A DNA stretch of 64,000 bases from Cryobacterium tagatosivorans (GTDB lineage Bacteria > Actinomycetota > Actinomycetes > Actinomycetales > Microbacteriaceae): assembly GCF_004402215.1 (NCBI RefSeq), contig NZ_SOEZ01000076.1:43047-107046 (forward strand), written 5' to 3'. Below the pieces are notes generated by a model. That model did no database searches, was not told the origin of the DNA, and saw only the letters and a list, made by a program, of their open reading frames with translations. Shown piece by piece: positions 46,057 to 56,549 of the stretch. How positions within the stretch are numbered: position 1 is the first letter of the stretch; each line of letters opens with the position of its first letter. Position numbers and translations under genes: made by a program.

Positions 46057-47727
46057 TCAAGCTCGGCGGGAGGACTCGGCGGCCGCGGGACCGGCGGGAG
46101 CGGCGGCATCCGGAGCAGCTGTATCCGGAGCGCCGGAATCGGGAGCACCGGCATCCGGAGCGGCATCGATCGCGCCGTCCAGCGGAGCGCCGCCGTCCCC
46201 GCCGGCCCCGCCGTCGCCGTCGGCCCCGCCACCGTCACCGCCGCGCATCCGGCGCCGCACGGCCTTCACCAGCGGCGGCAGGATCAGGAAGACCGCGATC
46301 ACCGTGTAGAGCACGATGGGCAGCGGTTCGCTCAGCAGCGCGGCCGGGTCGCCGGAGCTGATCTGCAGCGAGCGGCGCAGCTGGCGTTCCATCTCCGGGC
46401 CGAGGATCGCGCCGACGATGATCGGCAGCACGGGGAATCCGTAGCGCCTGGCCATGTAGCCGAGCGCGCCGATCAGCAGGAGGATCGCGATGTTGAACGC
46501 CTGCATCCCGGCCGCGTACGCGCCGAGCGTGGCGAAGAACAGGATCCCCGCGTACAGGTACGGCCGCGGAATCCGCAGCAGCTTCGCCCAGAACGGCGCG
46601 AGTGGCAGGTTCAGCGCCAACAGCAGCGTATTGCCGATGAACAGGCTCGCGATCAGGGTCCAGACCAGCACCGGTTCGGTCTTGAACAGGAGAGGCCCCG
46701 GGTGGATGCCGTACTGGTTGAACGCGGCGATCATCACGGCGGCGGTCGCCGTGGTCGGCAGCCCGAGCGTCAGCAGCGGCACGAGCGTGCCCGCCGCGGA
46801 GGCGTTGTTCGCGGCCTCGGGCCCGGCGACACCCTCGATGGCGCCGTGTCCGAACTCCTCGGGGTGCTTCGACAGCTTCTTCTCGGTGACGTAGGAGAGG
46901 AAGGTGGGGATCTCCGCGCCGCCGGCCGGGATGGCGCCGAACGGGAAGCCGATCACCGTGCCGCGCAGCCACGGCTTCCAGCTGCGCTTCCAGTCCTCCT
47001 TGCCCATCCAGGGCATGCCGACCGGGATCGTGGCCTGTTTGCCCTGCCGGAGGTGCGCGGCGATCCAGAGCGCCTCGCCGACGGCGAACAGCGCAACGGC
47101 GATGACGACGACGTCGACGCCGCCGGAGAGCAGTGGCTGGCCGAACGTCAGCCGGGGCTGGCCGGTGGTGGGGTCCATCCCGACCAGGCCGATGGTCAGG
47201 CCGATGAACAGCGACGAGAGGCCGCGGATGCGGGACGAGCCGAGCACCGTGCTCACCGCGATGAAGGCGAACAGCATCATCGCGAAGTAGGACGGGGCGC
47301 CGAGGCTGATCGCGATCGACACGATGAACGGGGCGACGAGCACGAGGGCGCCGGTGGCGATGGTGCCGGCCACGAACGAGCCGATGGCCGCCGTCGCAAG
47401 CGCCTGGGCGCCGCGGCCGGCCTTGGCCATCTTGTTGCCCTCGAGCGCCGTGACCACCGAGGAGCTCTCCCCCGGCGTGTTCAGCAGGATCGACGTGGTC
47501 GACCCGCCGTACATCCCGCCGTAGTAGATGCCGGCGAACATGATCAGCGAACCGGTCACGTCGAGCGCGTAGGTCAGGGGAAGGAGCAGCGCGACGGTCA
47601 TCGCCGGGCCGATTCCCGGCAGCACGCCCACGGCGGTGCCGAGCAGCACGCCGATCAGGGCGAACAAGAGGTTCTGGAGGGTCAGCGCATTGGCGAACCC
47701 CTCCATCAGGAGGGAGAGATTGTCCAT
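46057..47727 (-). CDS. tctA: tripartite tricarboxylate transporter, large permease TctA
   Basis: 556-aa polytopic membrane protein (about twelve helices) forming the channel of the TTT system, which imports citrate or another carboxylate with sodium or protons. Signature sequence: [40 protein letters not shown], and [19 protein letters not shown]. The ATG overlaps the tctB stop (TGATG). The final ~55 residues are an Asp/Gly/Ala-rich tail with [20 protein letters not shown] repeats, unusual for TctA and probably a slippage expansion. Confidence 0.95.
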   Translation of the reverse strand: MDNLSLLMEGFANALTLQNLLFALIGVLLGTAVGVLPGIGPAMTVALLLPLTYALDVTGSLIMFAGIYYGGMYGGSTTSILLNTPGESSSVVTALEGNKMAKAGRGAQALATAAIGSFVAGTIATGALVLVAPFIVSIAISLGAPSYFAMMLFAFIAVSTVLGSSRIRGLSSLFIGLTIGLVGMDPTTGQPRLTFGQPLLSGGVDVVVIAVALFAVGEALWIAAHLRQGKQATIPVGMPWMGKEDWKRSWKPWLRGTVIGFPFGAIPAGGAEIPTFLSYVTEKKLSKHPEEFGHGAIEGVAGPEAANNASAAGTLVPLLTLGLPTTATAAVMIAAFNQYGIHPGPLLFKTEPVLVWTLIASLFIGNTLLLALNLPLAPFWAKLLRIPRPYLYAGILFFATLGAYAAGMQAFNIAILLLIGALGYMARRYGFPVLPIIVGAILGPEMERQLRRSLQISSGDPAALLSEPLPIVLYTVIAVFLILPPLVKAVRRRMRGGDGGGADGDGGAGGDGGAPLDGAIDAAPDAGAPDSGAPDTAAPDAAAPAGPAAAESSRRA

Positions 47728-48242
47728 CAGAGAATTCCTGTCAGGAGGCCGGCCGGCAGCATGATGCCGAGGCCAAGAACGAAGCCGTAGAAGGTGCCCA
47801 ACGAGAGCAGGATGCCGATCACCAGCGCCCAGACGTAACGCCTGGAGCCGAGCAGCAGCGCCGACCCGTAGAAGAGGATGCTGCTGGCGATCACGTAGCC
47901 GAGCGGGTCGAGGACCAGGGCGTAGCCGAGGATGAGGCCGGCAAGGCCGAACACCGTGGGCCAGTGCGCGGGGATCGACAGGTCGATGTCCTCGCCGTCC
48001 TCCGGGTCGCCGTGCCCTCCGCGCAGGACGCTGATCGCCAGCGCGATCGCGCACAGGGCCAGGCCGATCGCGATGATGGTGGGAACGACCTGCGGCCCCA
48101 TCACCCCGGCATTGACCGCCGTGTGACGGATGTTCGCGGTGTCGACGGCGACGATCACGGCAAGCGCCCCGAGCAGGGCGGCGACGCCCAGCTCGGAGCG
48201 GCCGTTCAGCAGTCCTGTTCCACCCCGGGAGCGGGTGGTCAC
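47727..48242 (-). CDS. tctB: tripartite tricarboxylate transporter, small subunit TctB
   Basis: 171-aa membrane protein with four helices ([78 protein letters not shown]). It is the poorly conserved small permease of the TTT system. The GTG at 48242 overlaps the tctC stop (GTGA), a start that gives the normal TctB length; upstream in-frame sequence lies inside tctC. Confidence 0.88.
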   Translation of the reverse strand: MTTRSRGGTGLLNGRSELGVAALLGALAVIVAVDTANIRHTAVNAGVMGPQVVPTIIAIGLALCAIALAISVLRGGHGDPEDGEDIDLSIPAHWPTVFGLAGLILGYALVLDPLGYVIASSILFYGSALLLGSRRYVWALVIGILLSLGTFYGFVLGLGIMLPAGLLTGIL

Positions 48243-49285
48243 ACCAGTCCCAGGTCGGTGAGCACGGTGGCGACGCGCTCGTCCTGTTCGGTCAGGAAGG
48301 AGGCGAAGTCGTCTCCGGTGAGGAAGGCATCCGTCCAGCCGTTGTCCTCGAGGACCTGCGCCCACTCGTCACTGTCGTGCATCGCCGTGACGGCCGTCAC
48401 GAGCCTGGCCGTCTCGGCCTTCGTGAGGCCAGGGGCGGCGAGCAGCCCGCGCCAGTTGGTGAAGACCAGGTCGACGTCCTGCTCCTTGAGGGTGGGGGCA
48501 TCCGGGAGAACGGGGACGCGTTCCTCGCTGGTCACGGCGAGGACGCGGAGTTCGCCCGCCTTGACCTGCTCGAGGAATTCGCCGTAGCCGGAGGCCGCGA
48601 ACTGCAGCTTGCCGCCGAGGATCGCCGGCAGCAGCTCTCCACCGCCGTCGTAGGCGACGTAGTTCACGTCGCTGGCCTTGATGCCGACCGCGTCGGCGAG
48701 CTGCATCGGCAGCAGGTGGTCGGGTCCGCCGGGCGAGGATCCGCCGCCGACCGGGAACGCGCCGGGGTTCTTCTTCCACGCGGCGATGAGGTCGTCGAGG
48801 GTCTTGTACGGGGAGTTGGTCGGCACGAAGATGGCGCCGGCCTCCTCGATCAGGCGGGCGATCGGAGTCGCATCCGCGACCTTGGCATCCGTCTCATTCG
48901 TGTAGGCGGCACCGACGACGCCGAGGCCCATGAGGAGCATGAAGTCCTTGTTGCCCTTTTCGGTGAGGGTGCGCGCGAGGCCCACCGTGCCGCCGGCGCC
49001 GGCCAGGTTGGTGACCTCGGTGCCGGTGGTGACGCCGATTTCGTCCATCACCTTGACCGCGGCGCGGCCGGTGACGTCGTAGCCGCTGCCCGGGGCGTTG
49101 GGGATCATCACCTGGATGTTCTTGAGCGGGCCGCTGGCCGTTGCCTCCGCGGTGCTCGCGGTGGTGCCGGTGACACCGCAGGCGCTGAGCGCCAGGATGA
49201 GTGTGGAGGCGACGACCGTGCTGCCGATGAAACGCGTCGGTGTGGGCTTGAGCAGGGCGGGCTTAAGCAGAGCTGGTTTGCGCAT
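48239..49285 (-). CDS. tctC: tripartite tricarboxylate transporter, substrate-binding lipoprotein TctC
   Basis: 348-aa periplasmic-type binding protein, here a membrane-anchored lipoprotein: ALSACG lipobox after the hydrophobic segment. TctC-family hallmarks include [45 protein letters not shown] and [16 protein letters not shown]. The ATG at 49285 follows AGAGGA. First gene of tctCBA, divergent from a CitA-type kinase gene that probably senses the same carboxylate. The N-terminus has a small [14 protein letters not shown] duplication. Confidence 0.93.
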   Translation of the reverse strand: MRKPALLKPALLKPTPTRFIGSTVVASTLILALSACGVTGTTASTAEATASGPLKNIQVMIPNAPGSGYDVTGRAAVKVMDEIGVTTGTEVTNLAGAGGTVGLARTLTEKGNKDFMLLMGLGVVGAAYTNETDAKVADATPIARLIEEAGAIFVPTNSPYKTLDDLIAAWKKNPGAFPVGGGSSPGGPDHLLPMQLADAVGIKASDVNYVAYDGGGELLPAILGGKLQFAASGYGEFLEQVKAGELRVLAVTSEERVPVLPDAPTLKEQDVDLVFTNWRGLLAAPGLTKAETARLVTAVTAMHDSDEWAQVLEDNGWTDAFLTGDDFASFLTEQDERVATVLTDLGLV

Positions 49286-49500
49286 TGCAATCCTCTTCGA
49301 TTGAAGGCCGGCATCGTCGCCGACCGTGACCATGATGCGCAGGGGCGCCGCGGCCCCTGCAACTTGTGGTGTTAGAGGACGTTGTGTAGCTTGTGGCCGA
49401 GTTTCCTTCCTCCCCCATTGTGAGGGATTATTTAGCAGGGCCGCGGTGTGGCCCGACGACCTGGGCCGACGATGGCTTCGGCCGGTCGACGGGAGGGCAC

Positions 49501-51312
49501 GTGCAGTCGCAGTCGCAGTCCTCGGCGCCGTCGTCGGCGCGCCCCCGGCTCAGCCTCACCCGCCAGCTGCTCATCTTCCAGCTCACCCTGCTGGCCATCG
49601 TGCTCGTGGCCGTGACCGCGATCTCGCTCGAGCAGACCCGCAACATCTTCGCGAGCGGCCAGCAGCGACGGATGCTCACCGTCGCCGAGTACACCGCCGC
49701 GAACCCCCTGCTCCGGAGCCTGCTCGCCGACGACTCGGCACCCCGCAAACTCGCCTCCCCGGTGGAGTCGCTCCGCACGACCACCGGGGTGGACGAGCTG
49801 ATCGTCACGGATGCCGCGGGCCGCGTGCTCGCCTCCCCGGCGGACCCGCGCATGCTCGGCACCACCCTCAGGCTGGACGCCGGGCGGAAGGGGTACGCCG
49901 GCGCCTGGGCCGGCGTCGCGCAGCTCGGCACCGTCGACCATGTCGTCGCCCGGGTGCCCGTGCTGTCCAACTCCGGCGAACTCATCGGCACGGTGATCGC
50001 CGGACGCCGGTTCCCGACCGTGACCGGCCTGCTCTCCGATGCCGCACCGAACCTGCTGACCTACCTGGGCGTCGCGGGCATCCTCGGCGCGGCGGGGTCG
50101 TGGTGGCTCGCCGCCCGGGTCAAACGCCAGACGCTCGGCCTGGAACCGGAACAGATCGGCCGTCTGGTCGAGCACCGGGAGGCGATGCTGCACGGCATCC
50201 GTGAAGGCGTCATCGCGGTCGACGCCGACGGCATCATCACCCTGGCCAACGACAGCGCACGCTCGCTGCTCGGGCTGCCCGACGACGCGGTCGGCCGCCG
50301 GGTCGACCGGGTCGGCCTCGGCGGCGAGGCCGAGCGCGCGTTGCGTTCGCACGGAGCGCATGACCGGGACACTCCCCTGGTCAATCGCGGCGTGCTGCTC
50401 GTGCTCAACCAGACCACGATTCATCCGCCCCGCTCCAAGCCCGAGGTGGTGACCACCCTGCGCGACCGCACCGAACTGGTGACGCTGCAGCACGACCTGG
50501 GCAGCAGCCGGCAGGCGACCGACACCCTCCGCGCCCAGACGCACGAGTTCGCCAACCGGCTGCACACGATCTCGATGCTCATGCAGCTCGGCGACACCGA
50601 CGCGGCCGTCGACTACATCGACGCGGTGTCGCGGGATCGCTCCGAGCTGGACAGCACGGTGCTCACCCGGATCAGCGAGCCGGCGGTCGCGGCGCTGCTG
50701 ATCGCGAAGACGTCGCTCGCCCGCGAGCGCGGCGCCGACCTCACGCTCACGGCCGACTCCGCGCTTCCCCGGGTCGACGAAGCCATGTCGATCGACCTGG
50801 TCACGGTGATCGGCAACCTCGTCGACAACGCGCTGGATGCCGTCACCGGCGGCGCAACCAGGCACGTGTCGGTCGATGTCCGGGTGGTGGGGGCTCGCGT
50901 GGCCGGGGCGGCGGGCGCTGCGGGTTCGGCGGATGTTGCGGGCGCGGCCGGGGCTGCGGATGCTGCGGGGTCGGCGGGCGCTGCGGCCGGGCCGGCCGCG
51001 GTGCGGGTCGTCGTGCGCGACACCGGGCCCGGGGTCGACTCCGCGCTGATCGACCGCGTCTTCGAGGCCGGAGTCACGTCGAAATCGGCATCGTCCAGTG
51101 CCGGCGACCACGGCTTCGGGCTGGCAATCGTGCAACTCGTCGCCACCCGCCGCGGCGGCACGGTCAGCTACCGGAACGACGCGGGCGCGGTCTTCGAGGC
51201 TGTGCTGCCGACGGTCGCGCACGCGTCGGCCGCGGCAGCGGCGATGGACGACGGCCCCGCCGACATGCCCGACCTCACCGATCCCACCGGCCGGGAGGCC
51301 AGCCATGTATGA
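49501..51312 (+). CDS. CitA/DcuS-family sensor histidine kinase
   Basis: 603-aa sensor kinase: TM1 (RQLLIFQLTLLAIVLVAVTA), an extracytoplasmic carboxylate-sensor (PDC/Cache-like) domain, TM2 (LLTYLGVAGILGAAGSWWLA), a cytoplasmic PAS domain (REGVIAVDADGIITLANDSA), then the SPOB-type phosphoacceptor helix with His348 in AQTHEFANRLHTI. ATPase boxes are N (GNLVDNALDAV) and G (RDTGPGVD, DHGFGLAIVQ). Between the N and G boxes is a ~35-residue AGAAGSAD-type expansion, odd for a catalytic domain. GTG with GGGAGG upstream. Overlaps the regulator gene by 8 bp. Confidence 0.92.
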   Translation: MQSQSQSSAPSSARPRLSLTRQLLIFQLTLLAIVLVAVTAISLEQTRNIFASGQQRRMLTVAEYTAANPLLRSLLADDSAPRKLASPVESLRTTTGVDELIVTDAAGRVLASPADPRMLGTTLRLDAGRKGYAGAWAGVAQLGTVDHVVARVPVLSNSGELIGTVIAGRRFPTVTGLLSDAAPNLLTYLGVAGILGAAGSWWLAARVKRQTLGLEPEQIGRLVEHREAMLHGIREGVIAVDADGIITLANDSARSLLGLPDDAVGRRVDRVGLGGEAERALRSHGAHDRDTPLVNRGVLLVLNQTTIHPPRSKPEVVTTLRDRTELVTLQHDLGSSRQATDTLRAQTHEFANRLHTISMLMQLGDTDAAVDYIDAVSRDRSELDSTVLTRISEPAVAALLIAKTSLARERGADLTLTADSALPRVDEAMSIDLVTVIGNLVDNALDAVTGGATRHVSVDVRVVGARVAGAAGAAGSADVAGAAGAADAAGSAGAAAGPAAVRVVVRDTGPGVDSALIDRVFEAGVTSKSASSSAGDHGFGLAIVQLVATRRGGTVSYRNDAGAVFEAVLPTVAHASAAAAAMDDGPADMPDLTDPTGREASHV

Positions 51313-51991
51313 CGTGCTGATCGTGGACGACGACTTCATGGTCGCGCGCGCCCATGAGCGCATCGTCGAGCAGCTCCCCGGGTTCCGGGTCGTGGGTGTC
51401 GCGCACTCGGGCGCGCAGGCGCTGGAGCTGATCGGCAGCCTCCAGCCGCAACTGGTGCTGCTGGACATCTACCTGCCGGACACGACCGGGCTGGACGTCA
51501 TCCGTCGCGCCAGGGAGCACGGGCACGACCTGGATTTCCTGGTGCTCAGCGCGGCCCGCGAGTCGGAGACGGTCAGCGCGGCGCTGCAGGGCGGCATCGT
51601 GAGTTACCTGCTCAAGCCGTTCAAGATCTCCGAGCTGCAGGCGCGGCTCGCCGGGTACGCGGAACGCCGGCGGGTGCTTGGCCGCCCAGGCGACCTGAGC
51701 CAGAGCGACCTGGACCAGGCCCTCGGCTCGGCGTCCGGCGTGGCCCCGCTGCCTGCGCTGCCCAAGGGGCTGAGCAAGGAGACGGCGGTGCTGATCGAGC
51801 GGGCGCTGAAGGAGGCCGACCCCGACCTGGCCGCGTCCGAGTGCGCCGAGGAGCTCGGCCTGTCGCGGGTGGTGGCCCGCAAGTACCTGGAGCACTTCGT
51901 GCTGCTCGGGCAGGCCGCCGTGGCCCTGCGCTACGGCCAGACCGGGCGTCCCCAGCGACGCTACTCCTGGCTCGGGCCGGTCTCCCGCTAG
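51305..51991 (+). CDS. CitB/DcuR-family response regulator
   Basis: 228 aa. The receiver domain has the acidic pair DDD at residues 8-10, phosphoacceptor Asp54 in LVLLDIYLPD, the switch Ser/Thr in VLSAA and Lys in YLLKPF. The C-terminal half carries the CitB/DcuR-type HTH (SASECAEELGLSRVVARKYLE-like, residues ~175-205). With the kinase it should activate the divergent tctCBA operon in response to a tri- or dicarboxylate. Confidence 0.92.
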   Translation: MYDVLIVDDDFMVARAHERIVEQLPGFRVVGVAHSGAQALELIGSLQPQLVLLDIYLPDTTGLDVIRRAREHGHDLDFLVLSAARESETVSAALQGGIVSYLLKPFKISELQARLAGYAERRRVLGRPGDLSQSDLDQALGSASGVAPLPALPKGLSKETAVLIERALKEADPDLAASECAEELGLSRVVARKYLEHFVLLGQAAVALRYGQTGRPQRRYSWLGPVSR

Positions 51992-52011
51992 CCACCCGCC
52001 GGAACGCCGAA

Positions 52012-52071
52012 AGTCGCCGTTTCCACCGAGAGTCGCCGTTGCACCGGGGATTCTCGGCGGAAACGGCGACT
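52012..52071. terminator. bidirectional hairpin, family C copy 2
   Basis: AGTCGCCGTTTCCACCGAGA at 52012-52031 pairs with 52052-52071 at 19 of 20 positions. It is placed between the convergent ends of the response-regulator and MFS genes, 21 and 26 bp away. Confidence 0.8.
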
Positions 52072-52096
52072 CTCGGCGAGGATCCGCTCGACTGGA

Positions 52097-53482
52097 CTAC
52101 CCGACGGGGGTCTTCACCTTCGCGAGCTGCTCCGGGGTGATGACCGTGATCGAGGAGGTGTCCTCGAGCGAGCGGCCCTTCGTTTCGACGGCCCAGGCGT
52201 AGGTGACGACGAAGCCGATGAGGGTGAGGACCGCGCCCACGAGCATGACCCCGCTGACGCCGAACTGGGCCAGGCCGATCGGCATGAGGAACGTTCCGGT
52301 GGCCGCGCCGATCCGGCTGATCGCCACGACAATGCCGACGGCGGTGGCGCGGATCTCGGTCGGGAACAGCTCGTTCGGGTAGATCCACTCCATCAGGCTG
52401 GGTCCGCCGGAGACGAAGGCGTAGAAGCAGAACGCGAGGATGACGAACCAGACCGGGCCGTTCGGCAGCAGCCAGAGCGCGAGCAGCGGCAGGGACATCA
52501 GCGCGAACGGGATGACCGTCATCGGCCGGCGGCCGAGGGTCTCGACGGGCTTGAGCGCCGCGGCGTTGCCCAGCACGAAGAGGAGGCTGATGACGGCCGT
52601 GCCGATGATGTCCAGGCTTCCGCCCTCCAGTCCGAAGGACAGCAGGATCATCGGTCCGAAGATGTAGATCGCGTACTGCGGGGTGATCTGGGCGAAGTAC
52701 AGCACGCCGCACATGATCACGCGCTTGCGGTACTTGCGGCTCAGCACCAGGCGCAGGGCATCCCAGGTCGGCAGGGTGCGGTCCTCGGTGCTGGCCGTGC
52801 TGAGCGACATGTCGCGGTGGCCGTAGACCTGCTCGATGACATCCTGGGCCTCCGCGATGCGCCCCTTCTGGATGAGCCAGCGCGGCGATTCCGGGATGCC
52901 CCGGCGGATGACCACCACGATGACCCCGAGGATCGCGCCGCTCAGCAGCATCCAGCGCCACAGCTCATAGCCGCCGGACGCCTCGACCATCACCCAGCCG
53001 ACGAGGAACGCGGTCATCGCGCCCAGGCCCCAGGCGAGGGCGGAGAGCCCGATCATGAAGCCGCGCTTCTTCACCGGGGTGAACTCGGTGAGCAGCGACG
53101 TGGCGATCGGATAGTCCGCGCCGATCGCCAGGCCGATGATGAAGCGCAGCACGATGAGCTGCCACGGCCCCTGCACGAACGCGGTGAGGAAGCAGGCGCC
53201 CACGAGCACCATGAGGTCGATCGCGTACATCTTCTCGCGGCCGATCCGGTCGGTGAGCGTCCCGAAGATGATCGCGCCGAAGAACATCCCGATCAGGGAC
53301 GCCGCCCCGATCAGGCCGACCTGCACCGGGCTGACCGGATAGTCGGCGACGAACCCGACGAGGGCGACTCCGATGAGGCTGAGGATGTAGCCGTCCAGGA
53401 ACGGTCCTCCGCAACACGCTATGAGGAGCTTTCGGTGAAACTTCGAGGTGGGAGCCTCGTCCATGACGGCAAGCGAACTCAT
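52097..53482 (-). CDS. MFS transporter, sugar/organic-acid porter type
   Basis: 461 aa with twelve predicted helices. MFS signatures: GTLTDRIGREKMY after TM2, GADYPIATSLLTEFTPVKKRG after TM4, RGIPESPRWLIQKGRIAEA before the central loop and ELFPTEIRATAVG after TM10. The proton-coupled group includes aromatic-acid and organic-acid importers. AAAGGAG precedes the ATG. It is adjacent to the glutarate-like module, so it may import that pathway's substrate, but co-regulation is not demonstrated. Confidence 0.88.
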   Translation of the reverse strand: MSSLAVMDEAPTSKFHRKLLIACCGGPFLDGYILSLIGVALVGFVADYPVSPVQVGLIGAASLIGMFFGAIIFGTLTDRIGREKMYAIDLMVLVGACFLTAFVQGPWQLIVLRFIIGLAIGADYPIATSLLTEFTPVKKRGFMIGLSALAWGLGAMTAFLVGWVMVEASGGYELWRWMLLSGAILGVIVVVIRRGIPESPRWLIQKGRIAEAQDVIEQVYGHRDMSLSTASTEDRTLPTWDALRLVLSRKYRKRVIMCGVLYFAQITPQYAIYIFGPMILLSFGLEGGSLDIIGTAVISLLFVLGNAAALKPVETLGRRPMTVIPFALMSLPLLALWLLPNGPVWFVILAFCFYAFVSGGPSLMEWIYPNELFPTEIRATAVGIVVAISRIGAATGTFLMPIGLAQFGVSGVMLVGAVLTLIGFVVTYAWAVETKGRSLEDTSSITVITPEQLAKVKTPVG

Positions 53483-53590
53483 TCGATCTCCTTTGATGAT
53501 GAGTGGGGCGTTTCAGTGCGGACAGTGCAGGAAAAGTGGGCAACGGATGCGGGCGTCAGCGCCGGTTGCGCGGCCGTCGTTCGGCTGCGC

Positions 53591-53667
53591 TGGTCGTGCG
53601 CCGCTGCGCGAGCGGCGCGCCTCCCGCGCAGCGGCGCAGCACAAGCGCGCCTCCGCGCACGACCAGC
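53591..53667. repeat. double nested hairpin, family E copy 2
   Basis: Outer arms CTGGTCGTGCGC/GCGCACGACCAG (53591-53602 and 53656-53667) enclose inner arms GCGCCGCTGCGCG/CGCGCAGCGGCGC (53599-53611 and 53626-53638). It lies 3' of the glutaryl-CoA dehydrogenase gene and upstream of the MFS gene, a terminator candidate. Confidence 0.75.
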
Positions 53668-53688
53668 ACAACCAGCGGGGATGCCGCG

Positions 53689-54849
53689 TCAGCGGAACGC
53701 GGGAATACCCGTGATGTGGTTGCCGATGATCAGCGCGTGCACCTCGTCGGTGCCCTCGTAGGTGCGCACGCTCTCCAGGTTGTTCGCGTGGCGCAGCGGC
53801 GAGTAGTCGAGCGTGATGCCGTTGCCGCCGAGCACGGTCCGGGCCTCGCGGCAGATGGCGATCGCCTCGCGCGTGTTGTTGAGCTTGCCGATGGAGATCT
53901 GGTGCGGCTGGAGAGTGCCGGCGTCCTTGAGCCGGCCGAGGTGCAGGGCGAGGAGGGTGCCCTTGTTGATCTCCAGCGCCATGTCGACGAGCTTCGACTG
54001 GGTCAGCTGGTAGCCCGACAGCGGCTTGCCGAACTGCATCCGTTCGCCGGCGTAGGCGAGGGCGGTGAGGTAGCTGTCCCGCGCGGCGCCCATGACGCCC
54101 CAGATGATGCCGTAGCGCGCCTCGTTCAGGCAGGCGAACGGACCGCTCAGGCCCCTGGCCTTCGGCAGCATGGCCGAGGCGGGCAGGCGCACGTTGTCGA
54201 GGTCGATCTCGCACTGGATGGACGCCCGCATGGAGAGCTTGGGTCCGATCACCGTGGCGGTGAAGCCGGCCGTGTCGGTGGGGACGACAAAGCCTCGCAC
54301 CCCGTCGTCGGTCATCGCCCAGATCACGGCGACCTGGGCCACGGTGGCCAGCCCGATCCAGCGCTTCGTGCCGGTGATCACCCAGTCGTCGCCGTCGCGG
54401 CGCGCGTAGGTGGTCATGCTGCTCGGGTCGGAGCCCGAGGAGGGCTCGGTCAGGCCGAAGCAGCCGATCGCCTCGCCGGACGCCATCTTCGGCAGCCACT
54501 CGTTCTTCTGCTCCTCCGAGCCGTGCTTGTGGATGGCGCTCATCGCGAGGGAGCCCTGCACGCTGACGAAGGTGCGCAGGCCGGAGTCGCCGGCCTCGAG
54601 TTCCAGCGCGGCGAGGCCGTACTCGACGGAGCTGCGACCGGGGCAGCCGTAGCCCGTGAGGTGCATGCCGAGCAGGCCCAGCTTCGCCATCTCCGGCACG
54701 ATCTCGAGCGGGAAGACGCCATTCTCGTACCAGAGCGCGATGTTCGGCCGGATGGCCGAGTCGACGAAGGCGCGCACGGAGGAGCGGAGCGCGACCTCCT
54801 CGCCGCTGAGGAGGGACTCGATGTCGATGAGGTCTGAGGTGTCGATCAT
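53689..54849 (-). CDS. gcdH: glutaryl-CoA dehydrogenase (acyl-CoA dehydrogenase family)
   Basis: 386 aa. Much closer to glutaryl-CoA dehydrogenases than to general acyl-CoA dehydrogenases: SVQGSLAMSAIHKHGSEEQK, GCFGLTEPSSGSDPSSM, GPFACLNEARYGIIWGVMGA and the catalytic-base motif TYEGTDEVHALI are close to the human enzyme. The arginine preceding SVQ (GLRTFVSVQ) matches the residue that binds the substrate gamma-carboxylate. Oxidatively decarboxylates glutaryl-CoA to crotonyl-CoA using FAD. Starts at MIDTSD; an ATG five codons upstream is possible. Last gene of the gabT-aldehyde dehydrogenase unit. Confidence 0.88.
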   Translation of the reverse strand: MIDTSDLIDIESLLSGEEVALRSSVRAFVDSAIRPNIALWYENGVFPLEIVPEMAKLGLLGMHLTGYGCPGRSSVEYGLAALELEAGDSGLRTFVSVQGSLAMSAIHKHGSEEQKNEWLPKMASGEAIGCFGLTEPSSGSDPSSMTTYARRDGDDWVITGTKRWIGLATVAQVAVIWAMTDDGVRGFVVPTDTAGFTATVIGPKLSMRASIQCEIDLDNVRLPASAMLPKARGLSGPFACLNEARYGIIWGVMGAARDSYLTALAYAGERMQFGKPLSGYQLTQSKLVDMALEINKGTLLALHLGRLKDAGTLQPHQISIGKLNNTREAIAICREARTVLGGNGITLDYSPLRHANNLESVRTYEGTDEVHALIIGNHITGIPAFR

Positions 54850-54932
54850 GGGGTTCTCTTTCATCAGGGTGGAGGACGTCATTCGCTCGGCCGGAGGAGT
54901 TTGCTCGGCCGGAATGGTTCGCGTGGCCGGAG

Positions 54933-56549
54933 TCATTCGCTGGGCACTGTCAGTTTGCCGTTGATTCGCCGCGGGATGCGCCAGGGGTTGTCCGGCTGCA
55001 GGGCCGCCGGCAGGTGCGCGGGTTCGGCGTTCTGCACGGCGACCGGCCGCACGAACCGGCCGAGGGCCCCCGCGCCGACGCTCGTCGCGTCGGAGCGGGA
55101 GGTGGCCGGCCACGGGCCGCCGTGCTGCATCGACCAGGAGGTCGCCACCCCGGTGGGCCAGGCGTTGAGGGCGACGCGCCCCACCCGGCCGAGCAGCCGG
55201 CGCACGACCTCGGCCGACTCCGGGTCGCCCGGGCCACCTGTGAAGACGGATGCGACGAGGCTCGGCTGCAGCCGGACGAGGGCGTCCAGGGCGTCCCCGG
55301 CCTCCTCGTATTCGCAGACGAGCGCGACGGGACCGAAGCACTCCTCGAGCAGGCGGGAGCCGGGGTGGAGGTCGTCCAGCCGCACGCGGATCGCCCGCGG
55401 GGCGACCGCGTAGCCGTCGCGGGGGTGGGCGGCGGCGTCGGGAGCGACGTCGGCGGCAGCTCCGGCAGCTCCGTCGGCGGCAGGTCCGGCAACGACGTCG
55501 GCGGCCGTTTCGGCGGCGACGACGGGAGCGTCGGCGACGGCTTCGGCGGGGGCCGAGGCGCCCGCCGCTGCGGCGAGCTGCGCGACACCGGCACGGTAGC
55601 CGGCGGCGATCCCGGCCGTGAGCAGGGGGGCGGCCTCGACCTGGGCCAGCTCGGCGAGTACGGCGTCGAAGATGCCGGCGCCGGCCGGGGCGAAGAGCAG
55701 CCCGGGTTTGGTGCAGAACTGCCCGGCCCCGAGCGTGAACGACTGGGCGAACCCGGCGGCGATCTCTTGGGGCGTCGCCGCGGCATCCGTTGTCACGAAG
55801 ACCGGGTTGACGGTGCCCATCTCGGCGAAGACCGGCACGCCGCGTGCGGCGGCGCGGTCGACGAGCGCCATTCCGCCGCCCTGGCTGCCGGTGAAGGCGA
55901 CCGCGGTGACCTCGGGGGCGTCGATGAGCTGCAGTCCGGCGTCGAAGCCGACGACGAGTGCGTAGCTGCCCTCCGGGGCGCCGGCCTCGGCGAGCGCGTC
56001 GGTGACGAGCCCGGCCAGGCGCACGCTGAGCCGGGGGTGGGCGGGGTGGGCCTTGACGATGACCGGGCAGCCGGCGGCGAGGGCCGAGGCCGCGTCGTGG
56101 CCGATCACGCCGAAGCCGAAGGGGAAGTTGCTCGCTCCGAACACCGCGACCGGGCCGACCGGGATGTTCCAGCGGGACAGGGTGGACTCGCCGCCGATGC
56201 CCTCGGTGCCGGCCTGTAGGTAGCTGCCCTCGGCCGCGACCGCGCCGTAGAAACGGGTGCTGGCCGCGCACTTGGCCAGTTCGCCGCGCAGGCGATCGGC
56301 GCCGAGCCCGGTTTCCTCGCCGGCGATCCGGACGAGTTCCGGCTCGTGGGCGGCGAGGGCATCCGCGATGGCGGTGAGCCAGCCGAGGCGTGTTGTCGGG
56401 CTGGTGTCGGCGACGATCACGGCCGCCGCGCTCGCCAGCCTGAGGATGCCCGCTACGCGTTCCGGGGAGGTGTGCGGCACGCTCCCGCGCTGCTCGCCCG
56501 TGCGCGGGTCGTAGCTCGGGTCGGCGTTCATCGTGATCGGGACGCTCAC
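54933..56549 (-). CDS. NAD(P) aldehyde dehydrogenase, 2-oxoglutarate-semialdehyde dehydrogenase type
   Basis: 538 aa. FGASNFPFGFGVIG, VIVKAHPAHP, FTGSQGGGMALV, EMGTVNPVFV and the catalytic cysteine in LGAGQFCTKPG fit the KGSADH/2,5-dioxovalerate branch of the ALDH family. In this cluster, oxidation of glutarate semialdehyde to glutarate is likely. GTG at 56549 overlaps the aminotransferase stop (GTGA). It is longer than relatives because residues ~330-376 are an Ala-rich expansion (AAETAADVVAGPAADGAAG), absent from typical family members. Confidence 0.85.
   Translation of the reverse strand: MSVPITMNADPSYDPRTGEQRGSVPHTSPERVAGILRLASAAAVIVADTSPTTRLGWLTAIADALAAHEPELVRIAGEETGLGADRLRGELAKCAASTRFYGAVAAEGSYLQAGTEGIGGESTLSRWNIPVGPVAVFGASNFPFGFGVIGHDAASALAAGCPVIVKAHPAHPRLSVRLAGLVTDALAEAGAPEGSYALVVGFDAGLQLIDAPEVTAVAFTGSQGGGMALVDRAAARGVPVFAEMGTVNPVFVTTDAAATPQEIAAGFAQSFTLGAGQFCTKPGLLFAPAGAGIFDAVLAELAQVEAAPLLTAGIAAGYRAGVAQLAAAAGASAPAEAVADAPVVAAETAADVVAGPAADGAAGAAADVAPDAAAHPRDGYAVAPRAIRVRLDDLHPGSRLLEECFGPVALVCEYEEAGDALDALVRLQPSLVASVFTGGPGDPESAEVVRRLLGRVGRVALNAWPTGVATSWSMQHGGPWPATSRSDATSVGAGALGRFVRPVAVQNAEPAHLPAALQPDNPWRIPRRINGKLTVPSE

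Noticed and set aside
45760..47790. Long plus-strand frame opposite tctA
   Set aside because: Antisense to an unmistakable TctA permease; translation is low-complexity Arg/Asp/Gln/Gly.
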